DNA of 10,606 bases from JBBQSN01 sp038213835 (GTDB taxonomy: Bacteria > Actinomycetota > Actinomycetes > Actinomycetales > CAWJMD01). The stretch spans positions 1-10,606 of the forward strand of contig JBBQSN010000123.1 in the NCBI GenBank assembly GCA_038213835.1. The letters run 5' to 3'. The notes under the pieces were generated by a model, which saw only the letters and a program-made list of their open reading frames with translations, searched no databases and had not been told where the DNA came from. Positions 1 to 6,776 of this stretch are shown here, piece by piece (within the stretch, counting starts at the first letter, position 1; the number at the start of each line of letters is the position of its first letter). Both the position numbers and the translations under genes were made by a program.

Positions 1-829
1 AGGTGCCGATCCCCACCTCGCCGGGCAGCGCACCGAGGATCCCGCCGGCCACGCCGCTCTTGGCGGGGATCCCGACCACCGAGAGCCAGTCGCCCGCCGC
101 GTCGTACATCCCGCAGGTCGCCATCACGCTCAGAACCTGCCGGGCGACCCGCGCGCCGACGACCTGCTCGCCGGTGACCGGGTTGGTCCCGTGGTGGGCC
201 AGGGTCGCGGCCATCACCGACAGGTCCCGCACGTCGACCAGCAGCGCGCACTGGCGTACGTACTCCCGCACCAGCGTGGCCGGGTCCTCGGTGATGGTCC
301 CGCGGCTGCGCACCATGTGCGCCAGTGCCAGGTTCCGGTACGCCGTGCCCATCTCGGACTCGAGGACCGACCCGTCCACGGCGAGCTCGCGCCCGGCGAA
401 GGCCGACATCCGGCGCCGTACCCGCTCCGAGCGTTGGTCGAGAGAGAGGCCCGGCTCGCCCACCAGGGACAGGGTGGTGATCGCCCCGATGTTGATCATC
501 GGGTTGCGCGGGCGCCCGGTGTCGGGCTCGAGGGAGATGTCGTTGAACGCCTCGCCGGACGGCTCGGTGCCGACGACCTCGAGCACGGCTGCGAACCCGC
601 GGTCCTCCAGCGCCAGCGCGTAGACGAACGGCTTGGAGATCGACTGGATCGTGAACCGCACCTCGTCGTCACCGGCCGAGTAGGTCACCCCGTCCAGCGT
701 GGTCAGCGCGACGGCCAGCCGGTCGGGGTCGGCCGCGGCCAGCTCGGGCACGTAGTCGGCCACGGCGCCGCCGTCGGCGACGCAATCGCCGAGGACCTCG
801 GTCAGGTAGTCGGGCACCGGGGTCCGCAT
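1..829 (-). CDS. glsA: Glutaminase (GlsA family), C-terminus cut by window edge
   Basis: Serine-dependent beta-lactamase-fold glutaminase that hydrolyses L-glutamine to glutamate and ammonia in the cytoplasm. I translated the minus strand from ATG at 829; 276 residues fit before the edge. Family landmarks are clear: QSISKPF with the SxxK nucleophile pair Ser63/Lys66, FNDISLE (95-101), GRPRNPMINIGAI (105-117), the CGMYDAAGDW segment (239-248), and PAKSGVAGGILG (255-266) with the second conserved Ser. The catalytic core is usually about 300 residues, so roughly 30 or more are missing. Some actinobacterial members carry extra STAS or cyclic-nucleotide domains, which cannot be judged here. The start fits the family N-terminus (MRTPVPDYLTEV); the next upstream ATG (840) is out of frame. 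The gene lies 84 bases downstream of a glycosyltransferase on the same strand, with a hairpin between them, so co-transcription is uncertain. The family assignment is firm. Confidence 0.95.
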   Translation of the reverse strand, partial: MRTPVPDYLTEVLGDCVADGGAVADYVPELAAADPDRLAVALTTLDGVTYSAGDDEVRFTIQSISKPFVYALALEDRGFAAVLEVVGTEPSGEAFNDISLEPDTGRPRNPMINIGAITTLSLVGEPGLSLDQRSERVRRRMSAFAGRELAVDGSVLESEMGTAYRNLALAHMVRSRGTITEDPATLVREYVRQCALLVDVRDLSVMAATLAHHGTNPVTGEQVVGARVARQVLSVMATCGMYDAAGDWLSVVGIPAKSGVAGGILGALPGEVGIGT

Positions 830-876
830 GGCCCCAGCATGCCCCCTGCCCCTGCGGGCGCCGAGCCCACGCCGTC

Positions 877-894
877 CCGGGCGCGCCCGCCCGG
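877..894 (-). terminator. GC-rich hairpin between glycosyltransferase and glsA
   Basis: CCGGGCG (877-883) and CGCCCGG (888-894) form a perfect 7-bp stem with a 4-base loop, 20 bases beyond the glycosyltransferase stop and about 48 bases before the glsA start. There is no T-tract, which is common for actinobacterial terminators. It may end or attenuate read-through into glsA. The surrounding DNA is very GC-rich, so a chance hairpin is possible. Confidence 0.4.
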
Positions 895-913
895 CTGGCG
901 GACTCGGAGGGCC

Positions 914-1798
914 TCAGGAGTCTGCGGACCTCGGCCAGGCGACCCGCTCGGCCTCGGCCAGGCCGTGGGGCGGCCAGTGACCCCAGCGGCGGTGGAAGAT
1001 GCGGGCGTTGCGCTCGACGTCGTCGCGGTGGTCGACGGGTGTCACCGGGCTGGGAGCCACCTGCCGGTGGGTGAGAGCCGAGCCGACGGCCCCCAGCCCC
1101 GACCCGCACAGGCCGGCGCGTCGGACGAAGTCGGTCACCGCGCTGCCCTCGCCCCGGTACTCCTCGCAGAACCCACCGGTCCTCTTCCACGCCCGGGCGC
1201 TGACCGCGAAGGACCAGGTCGTGATGCTCTCGGCGTCCTCGAGGTGCGCCCGTTCACCCGGCGCGGGCCACCCCGGCGCCGCGCCGCCGTCGGCGCGCGC
1301 TGACTGGTCCCCGACACCGGTGCCACCGGGCACCAGGCACCTCTCGACGACCGGGCCGGTCCACAGCCGCCAGGGGTCGGCGGCCAGCGCGTCGCTGTAG
1401 GCCGCCACGAGGTCGGGGCCGGCCACGCAGCGCGGGTCGAGGGACACGAGAACCTCGCACCCTCGCACGAGGAGGTAGTCGACGCCGACGTTGATCGCCG
1501 CGGCAAGGGGGAGCCTGCCGTCGGCGCTGCGCAGGTGCAAGACGTCGCGCCGCAACCCGTCGACCTCCGCTGCCATGATCCCTCGATCGTCCATGGCGAC
1601 CACGGCGTAGTGATCGGGGCGACGACTCTGGGCCACCAGGGAGCGGTGCTGGAGCGCGAGGAGCTCGCGCGACCCGTGGACCAGGGTCACCACCCCGACC
1701 CGGCCGCCCGGCTCGGTGCCGGTGACCACGGCGTCCGCGTACGCTCGAGGTCGAACGACGGCGGGGTGGGCTGCGGGTGACGGTGTGACCGGTGGCAT
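914..1798 (-). CDS. Glycosyltransferase family 2-like protein
   Basis: Predicted 294-residue GT-A-fold glycosyltransferase that would move a sugar from an activated donor. Donor and acceptor cannot be inferred. Visible features: an N-terminal beta strand GRVGVVTLVHGSRELLALQHRSLVAQ (32-57); VVAMDDRG (66-73) in the nucleotide-binding region; LPLAAAINVGVDYL (96-109), the usual L.xA.N.G helix; SLDPRCVAGPDLV (119-131) where GT2 enzymes carry the DxD metal motif; and ITTWSFAVSARAWKRTGGFCEEYRGEG (192-218), resembling the galactosyltransferase-type GGFDE..G.GxED block. The C-terminus has a NARIFHRRWGHWP signature (264-276). Two canonical acidic sites are altered: DxD reads DPR, and the usual GxED reads GSAVTD. 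The start ATG 1798 has GAGG six bases upstream; the open frame runs further upstream, but that part is low-complexity and antisense-like. No signal peptide or membrane segment is seen. The GT2-like fold is likely; activity is uncertain. Confidence 0.8.
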   Translation of the reverse strand: MPPVTPSPAAHPAVVRPRAYADAVVTGTEPGGRVGVVTLVHGSRELLALQHRSLVAQSRRPDHYAVVAMDDRGIMAAEVDGLRRDVLHLRSADGRLPLAAAINVGVDYLLVRGCEVLVSLDPRCVAGPDLVAAYSDALAADPWRLWTGPVVERCLVPGGTGVGDQSARADGGAAPGWPAPGERAHLEDAESITTWSFAVSARAWKRTGGFCEEYRGEGSAVTDFVRRAGLCGSGLGAVGSALTHRQVAPSPVTPVDHRDDVERNARIFHRRWGHWPPHGLAEAERVAWPRSADS

Positions 1799-1803
1799 CG
1801 AGG

Positions 1804-1820
1804 ACCTCGTTCCACGAGGT
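1804..1820 (-). promoter_or_regulatory. Stem-loop covering the glycosyltransferase ribosome-binding site
   Basis: ACCTCG (1804-1809) and CGAGGT (1815-1820) make a perfect 6-bp stem with a 5-base loop just upstream of the glycosyltransferase ATG (1798). Read on the minus strand, the CGAGG ribosome-binding site is the 3' arm of the stem, so folding would hide it. This could dampen or condition translation. No larger riboswitch-like fold was recognised. Confidence 0.35.
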
Positions 1821-2024
1821 AGACCGCCGGTGGTTCCAGCGTGCGGGCCAAGCCCGTTCTCGCAAACTATCCATGGCGGACCGGGCAAACTCCACCCCCA
1901 GGGGGGAGGGTTCGACGACCGAGACCGAGTATGTCGCGTTAGCCGAGCCGGAGGTCGATGGCCGGCGGACCACCAGCCGTCCTCGGGTACGGTGCGGGTG
2001 CATGAATCCGCGTGGCATCTCGTC

Positions 2025-2030
2025 GGAGGA
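2025..2030 (+). promoter_or_regulatory. Ribosome-binding site fixing the GAF-ANTAR start
   Basis: GGAGGA lies six bases before GTG 2037. The frame stays open back to about 1716, but the upstream part lacks family similarity, so this site decides the start. Confidence 0.75.
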
Positions 2031-2036
2031 GGACCG

Positions 2037-2738
2037 GTGACCCAGCAGCCCGACCTGGCCGAGGCCCTCGCCGAGGCGGCGCACCAGGTCCACGCGACGG
2101 CCACCCTCCCGGAGACGCTCCGATCGATCGTGACGGTCGCCCAGGCGTCGCTGACCGACGTCGACCACGCCGGGGTCACCGTCGCCGACAGCGCGGGCAG
2201 GCTGGAGACGGCCGCGGCGACCGACGACTTCGTTCGCGGTCTGGACGCCCTGCAGTACGAGCTGCACGAGGGGCCCTGCCTGGACGAGATGACGGCCGAC
2301 GACACCATGGTGGTGGTGGACCGCGCCGGCGTCGGCGACCCGCGATGGCCGGCCTGGCTGCCCCGGGCCGCCGACGCGGGCCTGCGCTCGATGGTCGCCA
2401 TCCGGTTGTTCTCCCGTCCCGAGGCCGTCGCGGTGCTCAACCTCTACTCGACCTCCGCCGACGTGGTCGGCCAGGAGACCACGGTGATGGCACCCCTGTT
2501 CGCCACGCACGCCGCCGTGGCCTACGGGCACACCGAGCAGGTCGCCCACCTGCGCCGTGCGATCGACAGCCGCGAGGTGATCGGCCAGGCCGTCGGCATC
2601 GTGATGGAGCGGTACGACCTCGACGCCACCCGCGCCTTCGGCTACCTGGTCCGGGTCGCCTCGACGACCGAGACCAAGCTGCGTGACGTGGCGCGCTCCG
2701 TGGTCGAGCGGAGGTCGGTGTCGCGCGACACCGGCTGA
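2037..2738 (+). CDS. GAF and ANTAR domain-containing transcription antitermination regulator
   Basis: A 233-residue cytoplasmic signalling protein. Residues about 20-165 form a GAF sensor domain with the actinobacterial hallmarks LDALQYELHEGPCLDE (69-84), DPRWPAW (101-107) and AVLNLYS (132-138). Residues about 172-226 form an ANTAR RNA-binding domain: RAIDSREVIGQAVGIVMERYDLDATRAFGYLVR, then TKLRDVARSVV. All of this matches the ANTAR consensus well. ANTAR proteins bind paired hexaloop RNA stem-loops and prevent transcription termination; the GAF ligand is unknown. The strong ribosome-binding site GGAGGA selects GTG 2037. It is divergent from the glycosyltransferase and convergent with the broken metallo-hydrolase. 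A second GAF protein of the same architecture lies about 2.7 kb away at 5416. The family is very likely; the RNA target is unknown. Confidence 0.92.
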   Translation: MTQQPDLAEALAEAAHQVHATATLPETLRSIVTVAQASLTDVDHAGVTVADSAGRLETAAATDDFVRGLDALQYELHEGPCLDEMTADDTMVVVDRAGVGDPRWPAWLPRAADAGLRSMVAIRLFSRPEAVAVLNLYSTSADVVGQETTVMAPLFATHAAVAYGHTEQVAHLRRAIDSREVIGQAVGIVMERYDLDATRAFGYLVRVASTTETKLRDVARSVVERRSVSRDTG

Positions 2739-2762
2739 GACCTGTCGGACCCGACGACCTGC

Positions 2763-2786
2763 CGGGCCCGGTGGGAGTGCGGCCCG
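2763..2786. terminator. Candidate bidirectional terminator between convergent genes
   Basis: CGGGCC (2763-2768) and GGCCCG (2781-2786) pair perfectly around a 12-base loop, in the 64-base gap between the convergent ends of the GAF-ANTAR gene (2738) and the metallo-hydrolase (2803). There is no T-tract. Position supports the call more than stability does. Confidence 0.35.
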
Positions 2787-2802
2787 TCCCGCGCAGCGCC
2801 GC

Positions 2803-3611
2803 TCAGACGAGGGGCACCCGCTCGCCGCGTGCCACGACGCGCACCCGTCGCCGGTCGCCGCGGCGCACCAGCTCGTCGGTGAAGTCGGACACCCGTGAGC
2901 GGAAGACGCCGTAGTCCTCGTGGTGGACCGGGACGGTGAGGGCCGGGTCGAGGAGGTCGACCAGGTCGGCGCCCTGCGTGGCGTCCATGGTGACCAGCAG
3001 CCCCAGCACGCGGGTGCCGCCGAGGTGGACCATCGCCGCGTCGAGCGGCCCGGTGCGGCCGACCACGTCGCGCAGCCACGGCCGGAACAGGGTGTCCCCC
3101 GAGATGTAGGTGCGGTGGACCGGCCCGTCGTCCCGCCGCAGCTCGAGCACCGAGCCCATCACCGAGGGCAGCAGCGGGCGCGCGATCGCCGGGGCGTGCT
3201 CACCCGGCACCGAGGTGACCCGCAGCGACCAGCCGTCCGAGACCAGCTCGGTCTCGTCCCACGTCTCGAGCCCGACGGACCCGGCAAAGCCCCACCGGCG
3301 TAGCCGGCGCGCGGCCGCGGGAGTGGTGAGCACGGCACAGCGGGGTCCAGACCCCGTCGAGCGATCCGGTCGAAGTGGTCGCCGTGCAGGTGCGAGAGCA
3401 GGACCGCGCTGAGGTCGGGAAGGCCGTCGGGCTGCAGGGAGGGCTCGGTGAGGCGCTTGGTCCACAGTCCGCGGCCGAGGTAGGCCCGCTGGCCACGATG
3501 CAGGAAGTTGGGGTCGGTGAGGATCGTGAAGGGACCCAGGCGCAGCACCGTCGTGGCGGTTCCGACGAACTCCAGCGACGGCGCGCCGCCGTCGGGCGTG
3601 GACGATGTCAC
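2803..3611 (-). pseudogene. MBL-fold metallo-hydrolase, frameshifted
   Basis: Metallo-beta-lactamase-fold hydrolase of the UlaG/NAPE-PLD-like type (COG2220), substrate unknown. The N-terminal frame runs from GTG 3611 and contains LEFVGTATTVLRLGPFTILTDP and the zinc motif HLHGDHFD (from His74), then reaches ARRGLDPAVP at residue 93. The sequence then continues in another frame as VLTTPAAARRLRRWGF, with PGEHAPA, TYISGDTLF and TVPVHHEDYGVF supplying the remaining metal ligands, down to the TGA at 2803. Inserting one base near 3333 (CCGTG read as CCGGTG) restores a continuous 269-residue protein. As written, translation leaves the family sequence and stops at 3159 after 150 residues. All metal motifs are intact, so this is either a very recent mutation or a sequencing error in GC-rich DNA. 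The GTG start overlaps the stop of the upstream oxidoreductase by four bases. Confidence 0.88.
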
Positions 3612-5221
3612 CCCCGTCCCCGGCCGGTCCGTCGCAGGAGCGCTGCGACCGGGTGGTGCGCCAGAGCCGCGCGGGCCGCGTTGGCCCCCGCCGCGCCGTG
3701 CACACCGCCACCGGGGTGGGCGGAGGAGGACGCGAGGTAGAGCCCGCGAACCCCCGTGCCGGGCCGGCCGAGCATGCCCGGCACCGGGCGCAGGTAGAGA
3801 TCCTGGTGCACCTGGGAGGTGCCCCCGTTCAGTGCCCCGCCGATCAGGTTCGCGTCGCGCGCCTGCAGCTCGTGCGGGCCCAGGACGCGTCGCGCGCGCA
3901 CGCGAGCACCGAACCCGGGCGCCAACGCCTCGAGCCGGGCCTGCATCCGGTCGGCGAACCGTTCGCACTCGTCGTGGTCCCACCGCCCCCGCAGGCCGGC
4001 ATCGCCGGCGTCGCCTCGTGTCTGGCCAGGCTGCGGGACGTGGGTGTAGGCCCAGAACGACTCGGTGCCGGCCGGCGAGCGGGCGGGGTCGCTGGTGGTC
4101 ATCTGCCCGGTCAGCAGGAACGGCGCGGCCGGGATCGACCCGGCACCGACCTGGGCAATCGCCTCGGTCATCTGGCCCACGGAGTCGGCGACGTGCACGG
4201 TGCCCGGGGCGTACGCCGGTGTGCTCGCCCACGGCGCGGGGCCGTCCAGCGCCCAGTCCACCTTGACCGTGCCCGGATCCAGCTCGAACGCCCCCATCCC
4301 ACGGGCGACGCGGGGCGGGACGTCGGCAGGATCCAACAGGTGCTCGAACAGGGCGGGCGCCGACACCGCGGCCAGCACGGCGCCGCGTGCCTCGTGCCGC
4401 CGACCGTCGGCGGTCGTCACGGCGACGGCCCGGCCGCCCTCCACCACGACGTGGTCGACCGCAGCGCCGGTCAGCACCTCCCCGCCGCGCGACTCCAACC
4501 GCCGCACGAGGGCGGCAGCGAGCTCGCCGGCCCCGCCGCGCGGGACGGGGACGCCGACGGTCTGGCCGAGCATCGTCATCAGCAGCCCGAACACCCCTGA
4601 CCCCGTGGCGTTCAGCGGCAGGTCCGCGTGACCGGCGTTGCCGGAGATGAGCAGGCCCGCCGCCTCGCCCTTGAAGCGGTGCCGGGCGATCGAGGCGGCC
4701 GGGCTCAGCAGCATCCGGACCAGGTCCAGCCCACCCGCCGCCGGCAACCGCCGCAGCAGCCGCGCGCCGGCCCCGACCGGGGGGAAGGGCGAGGTCAGCG
4801 CGTCGACCAATGGCCCGCCGATCCGGTCCCAGGTCGCGCACAGCTCGAGCCACGCCTCCCCGTCACCCTGCTCCAGGTCCTCCAGCAGCCCCGCCGTCAC
4901 GTGGCGGTCGCGGTGCAGCAGCGCCCACCGGCCGTCCGACATGACGTGGCCGAGCACCGCCGGGGCGTGCGCCCACTCCAGACCGTGATCCTCCAGGTGC
5001 AGGTCGACCACCGCAGACGACGCCAGCGCCAGCGGGTAGAACGCGCTGAACGTGTCGTGGACGAACCCGGGGTCGAGCTCGCGATCGCTGCGTACGGCGC
5101 CGCCGGCCTCGGGCTGCTCCTCCAGCACCAGCACCCGCCAACCGGCGTCGGCCAGGTGGTTGGCGGCCACCAGGCCGTTGGGCCCGGCCCCGACCACGAC
5201 CGCGTCGTGCTGCTGGCTCAT
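3608..5221 (-). CDS. Phytoene desaturase-like NAD(P)/FAD-dependent oxidoreductase
   Basis: A 537-residue flavoprotein of the COG1233 / CrtI-PYROXD2-like amine-oxidase superfamily, probably a cytoplasmic oxidoreductase or desaturase with an unknown, possibly lipophilic substrate. The FAD-binding Rossmann motif is at the extreme N-terminus: AVVVGAGPNGLVAANHLADAG (from residue 7), followed by RVLVLEE with the ribose-binding Glu34 and AGGAVRS. The C-terminal FAD motif GLYLASSSAHPGGGVHGAAG starts at residue 493. Length is typical. ATG 5221 is chosen because it places the dinucleotide motif at the N-terminus and has AGAGGAG upstream; the open frame continues to 5398 without family similarity. The stop (3610-3608) overlaps the hydrolase GTG, so the two were built as a translationally coupled pair. 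No carotenoid genes (crtB, crtE) are nearby, so a carotenoid role is not supported. Confidence 0.92.
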   Translation of the reverse strand: MSQQHDAVVVGAGPNGLVAANHLADAGWRVLVLEEQPEAGGAVRSDRELDPGFVHDTFSAFYPLALASSAVVDLHLEDHGLEWAHAPAVLGHVMSDGRWALLHRDRHVTAGLLEDLEQGDGEAWLELCATWDRIGGPLVDALTSPFPPVGAGARLLRRLPAAGGLDLVRMLLSPAASIARHRFKGEAAGLLISGNAGHADLPLNATGSGVFGLLMTMLGQTVGVPVPRGGAGELAAALVRRLESRGGEVLTGAAVDHVVVEGGRAVAVTTADGRRHEARGAVLAAVSAPALFEHLLDPADVPPRVARGMGAFELDPGTVKVDWALDGPAPWASTPAYAPGTVHVADSVGQMTEAIAQVGAGSIPAAPFLLTGQMTTSDPARSPAGTESFWAYTHVPQPGQTRGDAGDAGLRGRWDHDECERFADRMQARLEALAPGFGARVRARRVLGPHELQARDANLIGGALNGGTSQVHQDLYLRPVPGMLGRPGTGVRGLYLASSSAHPGGGVHGAAGANAARAALAHHPVAALLRRTGRGRG

Positions 5222-5301
5222 CGTGCTCCTCTCGCTGCGCGCGGCCCACTGCGACCCGCGGGCCCATGCTGGCCGGGTGGCCGCGCGCTCGCTACCCCCG
5301 T

Positions 5302-5339
5302 GCGGACGGTCCGCGCCGGCGACCACCCCTTCCGGTGGT
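5302..5339. promoter_or_regulatory. Two inverted repeats in a divergent promoter region
   Basis: In the 194-base gap between the FAD oxidoreductase (start 5221, minus) and the second GAF gene (start 5416, plus) there are two perfect dyads: GCGGAC-G-GTCCGC at 5302-5314, and ACCACC (5322-5327) with GGTGGT (5334-5339) around a 6-base spacer. They could be operators or small RNA hairpins. I found no clear -35/-10 pair in the rest of the gap. Confidence 0.35.
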
Positions 5340-5415
5340 ACGGCTGGCCCCCCTGTGGTCACTAGAAAGGACAGAGCGCCGACCGGCCGGCAGCGCATAT
5401 CGGCAGAGAGAGTCC

Positions 5416-6120
5416 ATGGAGCCCATCCCGGAGACGACCGAGGCGGTCGACGAGCTCGACGCGTTCGTGGCGGACGACGACCTGCTGGAGCAGCTGGGTG
5501 CCGTGGCCACGCGCGTGCGGGTCCTCGTGCCCGACTGCGTCGGCATGAGCGTCGCCATGATCAACCACGGCATCACGCTCACCCTGGTCGCGACGGTGGC
5601 GGAGATCGCCGCGCTGGACGCGGTGCAGTACCTCGCCGGCGGCCCGTGCGTGACGGCCGCGGAGCGGGGGGAGGTCCTCGCCACCACGTCCGACAGCCTC
5701 GACGAGCGCGGGTGGCACCTCTTCGCCGGTGCCACCGCGGCGCACGGTGTCGTCAGCACCCTGTCGCTGCCGTTGATGGAGGACGGCGAGGTGGTCGGCG
5801 GGGTGAACCTGTACGGCGGGACCCGCGACGCCTTCGACGGGCACCACGACGAGCTGGCCACCATCCTGGGCGCTTGGGCGGGTGGCGCCGTCGCCAACGC
5901 GGACCTGTCCTTCGACAGCCGGCTCGAGGCGCAGCGTGCTCCCCAGGTCCTGCGGGACGCGGCGCAGGTGGACCTGGCCGTCGGCATGCTCGCTGCCACG
6001 CTCGACGTCGACGTCACCGGGGCCGGGGACCGGCTTGCGGAGGCAGCGGCGCGGGCCGGGGTCGCCCTCCCCGCGATGGCCGACATGGTGGCTCAGCTGC
6101 TGTCACGACGCCCGCGGTGA
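5416..6120 (+). CDS. GAF domain protein with degenerate ANTAR-like C-terminus
   Basis: A 234-residue cytoplasmic protein with the same architecture as the GAF-ANTAR regulator at 2037. The GAF domain (about 25-162) is clear: LDAVQYLAGGPCVTAAERGE (67-86), DERGWHLF (96-103), GVVSTLSLPLMEDGEVVGGVNLYG (111-134), and a GGAVANADLSF end. The tail (about 175-230), LRDAAQVDLAVGMLAATLDVDVTGAGDRLAEAAARAGVALPAMADMVAQLL, follows the length and hydrophobic pattern of ANTAR, including the A.G.L core. It lacks the usual R..I..A start and the KLRDVA segment, so RNA binding may be weak or lost. ATG 5416 is preceded by GAGAGAG at 5405-5411, a modest ribosome-binding site. The GAF ligand is unknown. It diverges from the FAD oxidoreductase, which could be a target, but that is only positional. 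Confidence 0.85.
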   Translation: MEPIPETTEAVDELDAFVADDDLLEQLGAVATRVRVLVPDCVGMSVAMINHGITLTLVATVAEIAALDAVQYLAGGPCVTAAERGEVLATTSDSLDERGWHLFAGATAAHGVVSTLSLPLMEDGEVVGGVNLYGGTRDAFDGHHDELATILGAWAGGAVANADLSFDSRLEAQRAPQVLRDAAQVDLAVGMLAATLDVDVTGAGDRLAEAAARAGVALPAMADMVAQLLSRRPR

Positions 6121-6121
6121 C

Positions 6122-6138
6122 GACGCCGGCCCGGCGTC
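6122..6138. terminator. Bidirectional terminator-like hairpin
   Basis: GACGCCGG (6122-6129), a single C, then CCGGCGTC (6131-6138) form a perfect dyad directly after the GAF gene stop (6120) and 32 bases from the convergent SRPBCC stop (6170). As RNA it would fold as a 6-7 bp stem with a small loop. There is no T-tract. It fills most of the 49-base gap between convergent genes. Confidence 0.5.
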
Positions 6139-6169
6139 CGAGCATCGGGTGGACCCGCCGGGAACGGCC

Positions 6170-6697
6170 TCAGGCGGTCCGGCGCTCGGTCAGGTAGGCC
6201 AACCGGCGCAGCGTCTCCACGTTGCGCCAGGCGAGCGGGAGGTGGCGCAGCGGCGCCGGGATGAAGCGTCCGGGACCCCGCACGGCGTCCTCCCGGATGC
6301 GGACCCGGGTGCGAGCACCGACCGCCTCGAGCTCGATGGAGACCGCCGCCTCGCCGGACGGCCAGGCCCGGGCCCGTAGGTCCAGGCGCCGTCCGGGGTC
6401 GCAGGCCGTCACCGAGGTCGTGTCGTCGATGACCAGCGGCCAGGCCCCGACGGAGTGGTGCAGCACGGAGCCGGCCTCGGGCCAGGTGGCGTCGACGTTG
6501 CGCATCCGGGTGGCGCCGACGACCCACAGCGGGTACAGCCAGCCATCGGACAGCACGGCCCAGACCTGGTCGGGGGTGGCCTCCATCAGGCGTTCGTTCG
6601 TGCTCATGCGCAGCAGCTCCTGGGTCGATCCTGAGTTGGTGTCCGACGACGGCCCCCGCCCCGCCGCGCCTGGCGAGGTCGGCGACCCCAGCCCCAT
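6170..6697 (-). CDS. SRPBCC (START/Bet v1-like) family protein
   Basis: Small protein with a helix-grip ligand-binding fold of the polyketide-cyclase/dehydrase-like SRPBCC group. The domain begins at MSTNERLMEATPDQVWAVLSDGWLYPLWVVGATRMRNVDATWPEAGSVLHHSVG and ends with RNVETLRRLAYLTERR. The conserved cavity-forming start (ERLMEATPDQVW) and the GS.LHHSVG strand are evident. No catalytic function can be assigned; such proteins bind hydrophobic ligands or act as aromatase/cyclases. Two starts compete. ATG 6697 (175 residues) has GGGGAGGT six bases upstream. ATG 6607 (145 residues) has AGGAG ten bases upstream and matches where the domain begins. The extra 30 residues are Gly/Ser/Pro-rich and not domain-like. 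It lies downstream of the GntR gene, with a hairpin between them, so it is probably a separate unit. Confidence 0.85.
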   Translation of the reverse strand: MGLGSPTSPGAAGRGPSSDTNSGSTQELLRMSTNERLMEATPDQVWAVLSDGWLYPLWVVGATRMRNVDATWPEAGSVLHHSVGAWPLVIDDTTSVTACDPGRRLDLRARAWPSGEAAVSIELEAVGARTRVRIREDAVRGPGRFIPAPLRHLPLAWRNVETLRRLAYLTERRTA

Positions 6698-6702
6698 GGG
6701 TT

Positions 6703-6710
6703 ACCTCCCC
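6703..6710 (-). promoter_or_regulatory. Strong ribosome-binding site for the upstream SRPBCC start
   Basis: Read on the minus strand, GGGGAGGT precedes ATG 6697, with six bases between GGAGG and the start. It is a nearly ideal anti-16S match, better than the one at ATG 6607, and is the reason the longer start is listed. Confidence 0.55.
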
Positions 6711-6776
6711 GAGGATCTGCGTAAGTCTCGGAGCCCAGGGCCGCCGACCTCGTGGCCAATCTTGCACCGCGTCCCA

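Larger units (their letters stand above)
1799..2036. other. Divergent intergenic region, glycosyltransferase / GAF-ANTAR
   Basis: A 238-base gap between divergently transcribed genes, so it should hold promoters for both. Apart from the stem-loop at 1804-1820 and the ribosome-binding site at 2025-2030 I see no convincing -35/-10 pair, operator palindrome or small gene. A GGGTAC hexamer lies about 50 bases before the GTG, but it lacks a matching -35 element. Confidence 0.5.

Noticed and set aside
191..1303. 370-codon plus-strand open frame over glsA and the glycosyltransferase
   Set aside because: Shadow of two minus-strand genes. It contains no recognisable domain and crosses the intergenic gap.
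1716..2036. N-terminal extension of the GAF-ANTAR protein
   Set aside because: It would overlap the glycosyltransferase start and is low-complexity; GTG 2037 has GGAGGA at ideal spacing.
3159..4853. 564-codon minus-strand open frame
   Set aside because: Most of it is an out-of-frame shadow of the FAD oxidoreductase (Arg/Ala/Gly/Pro-rich). Only its 3' part from 3611 is real, as the first half of the broken MBL hydrolase.
3608..5221. Carotenoid biosynthesis cluster (crtI)
   Set aside because: The protein belongs to the broad COG1233 family, but no phytoene synthase, prenyl synthase or cyclase gene is next to it.
5222..5398. N-terminal extension of the FAD oxidoreductase
   Set aside because: The added residues precede the FAD motif, lack family similarity and have no ribosome-binding site; ATG 5221 has AGAGGAG.
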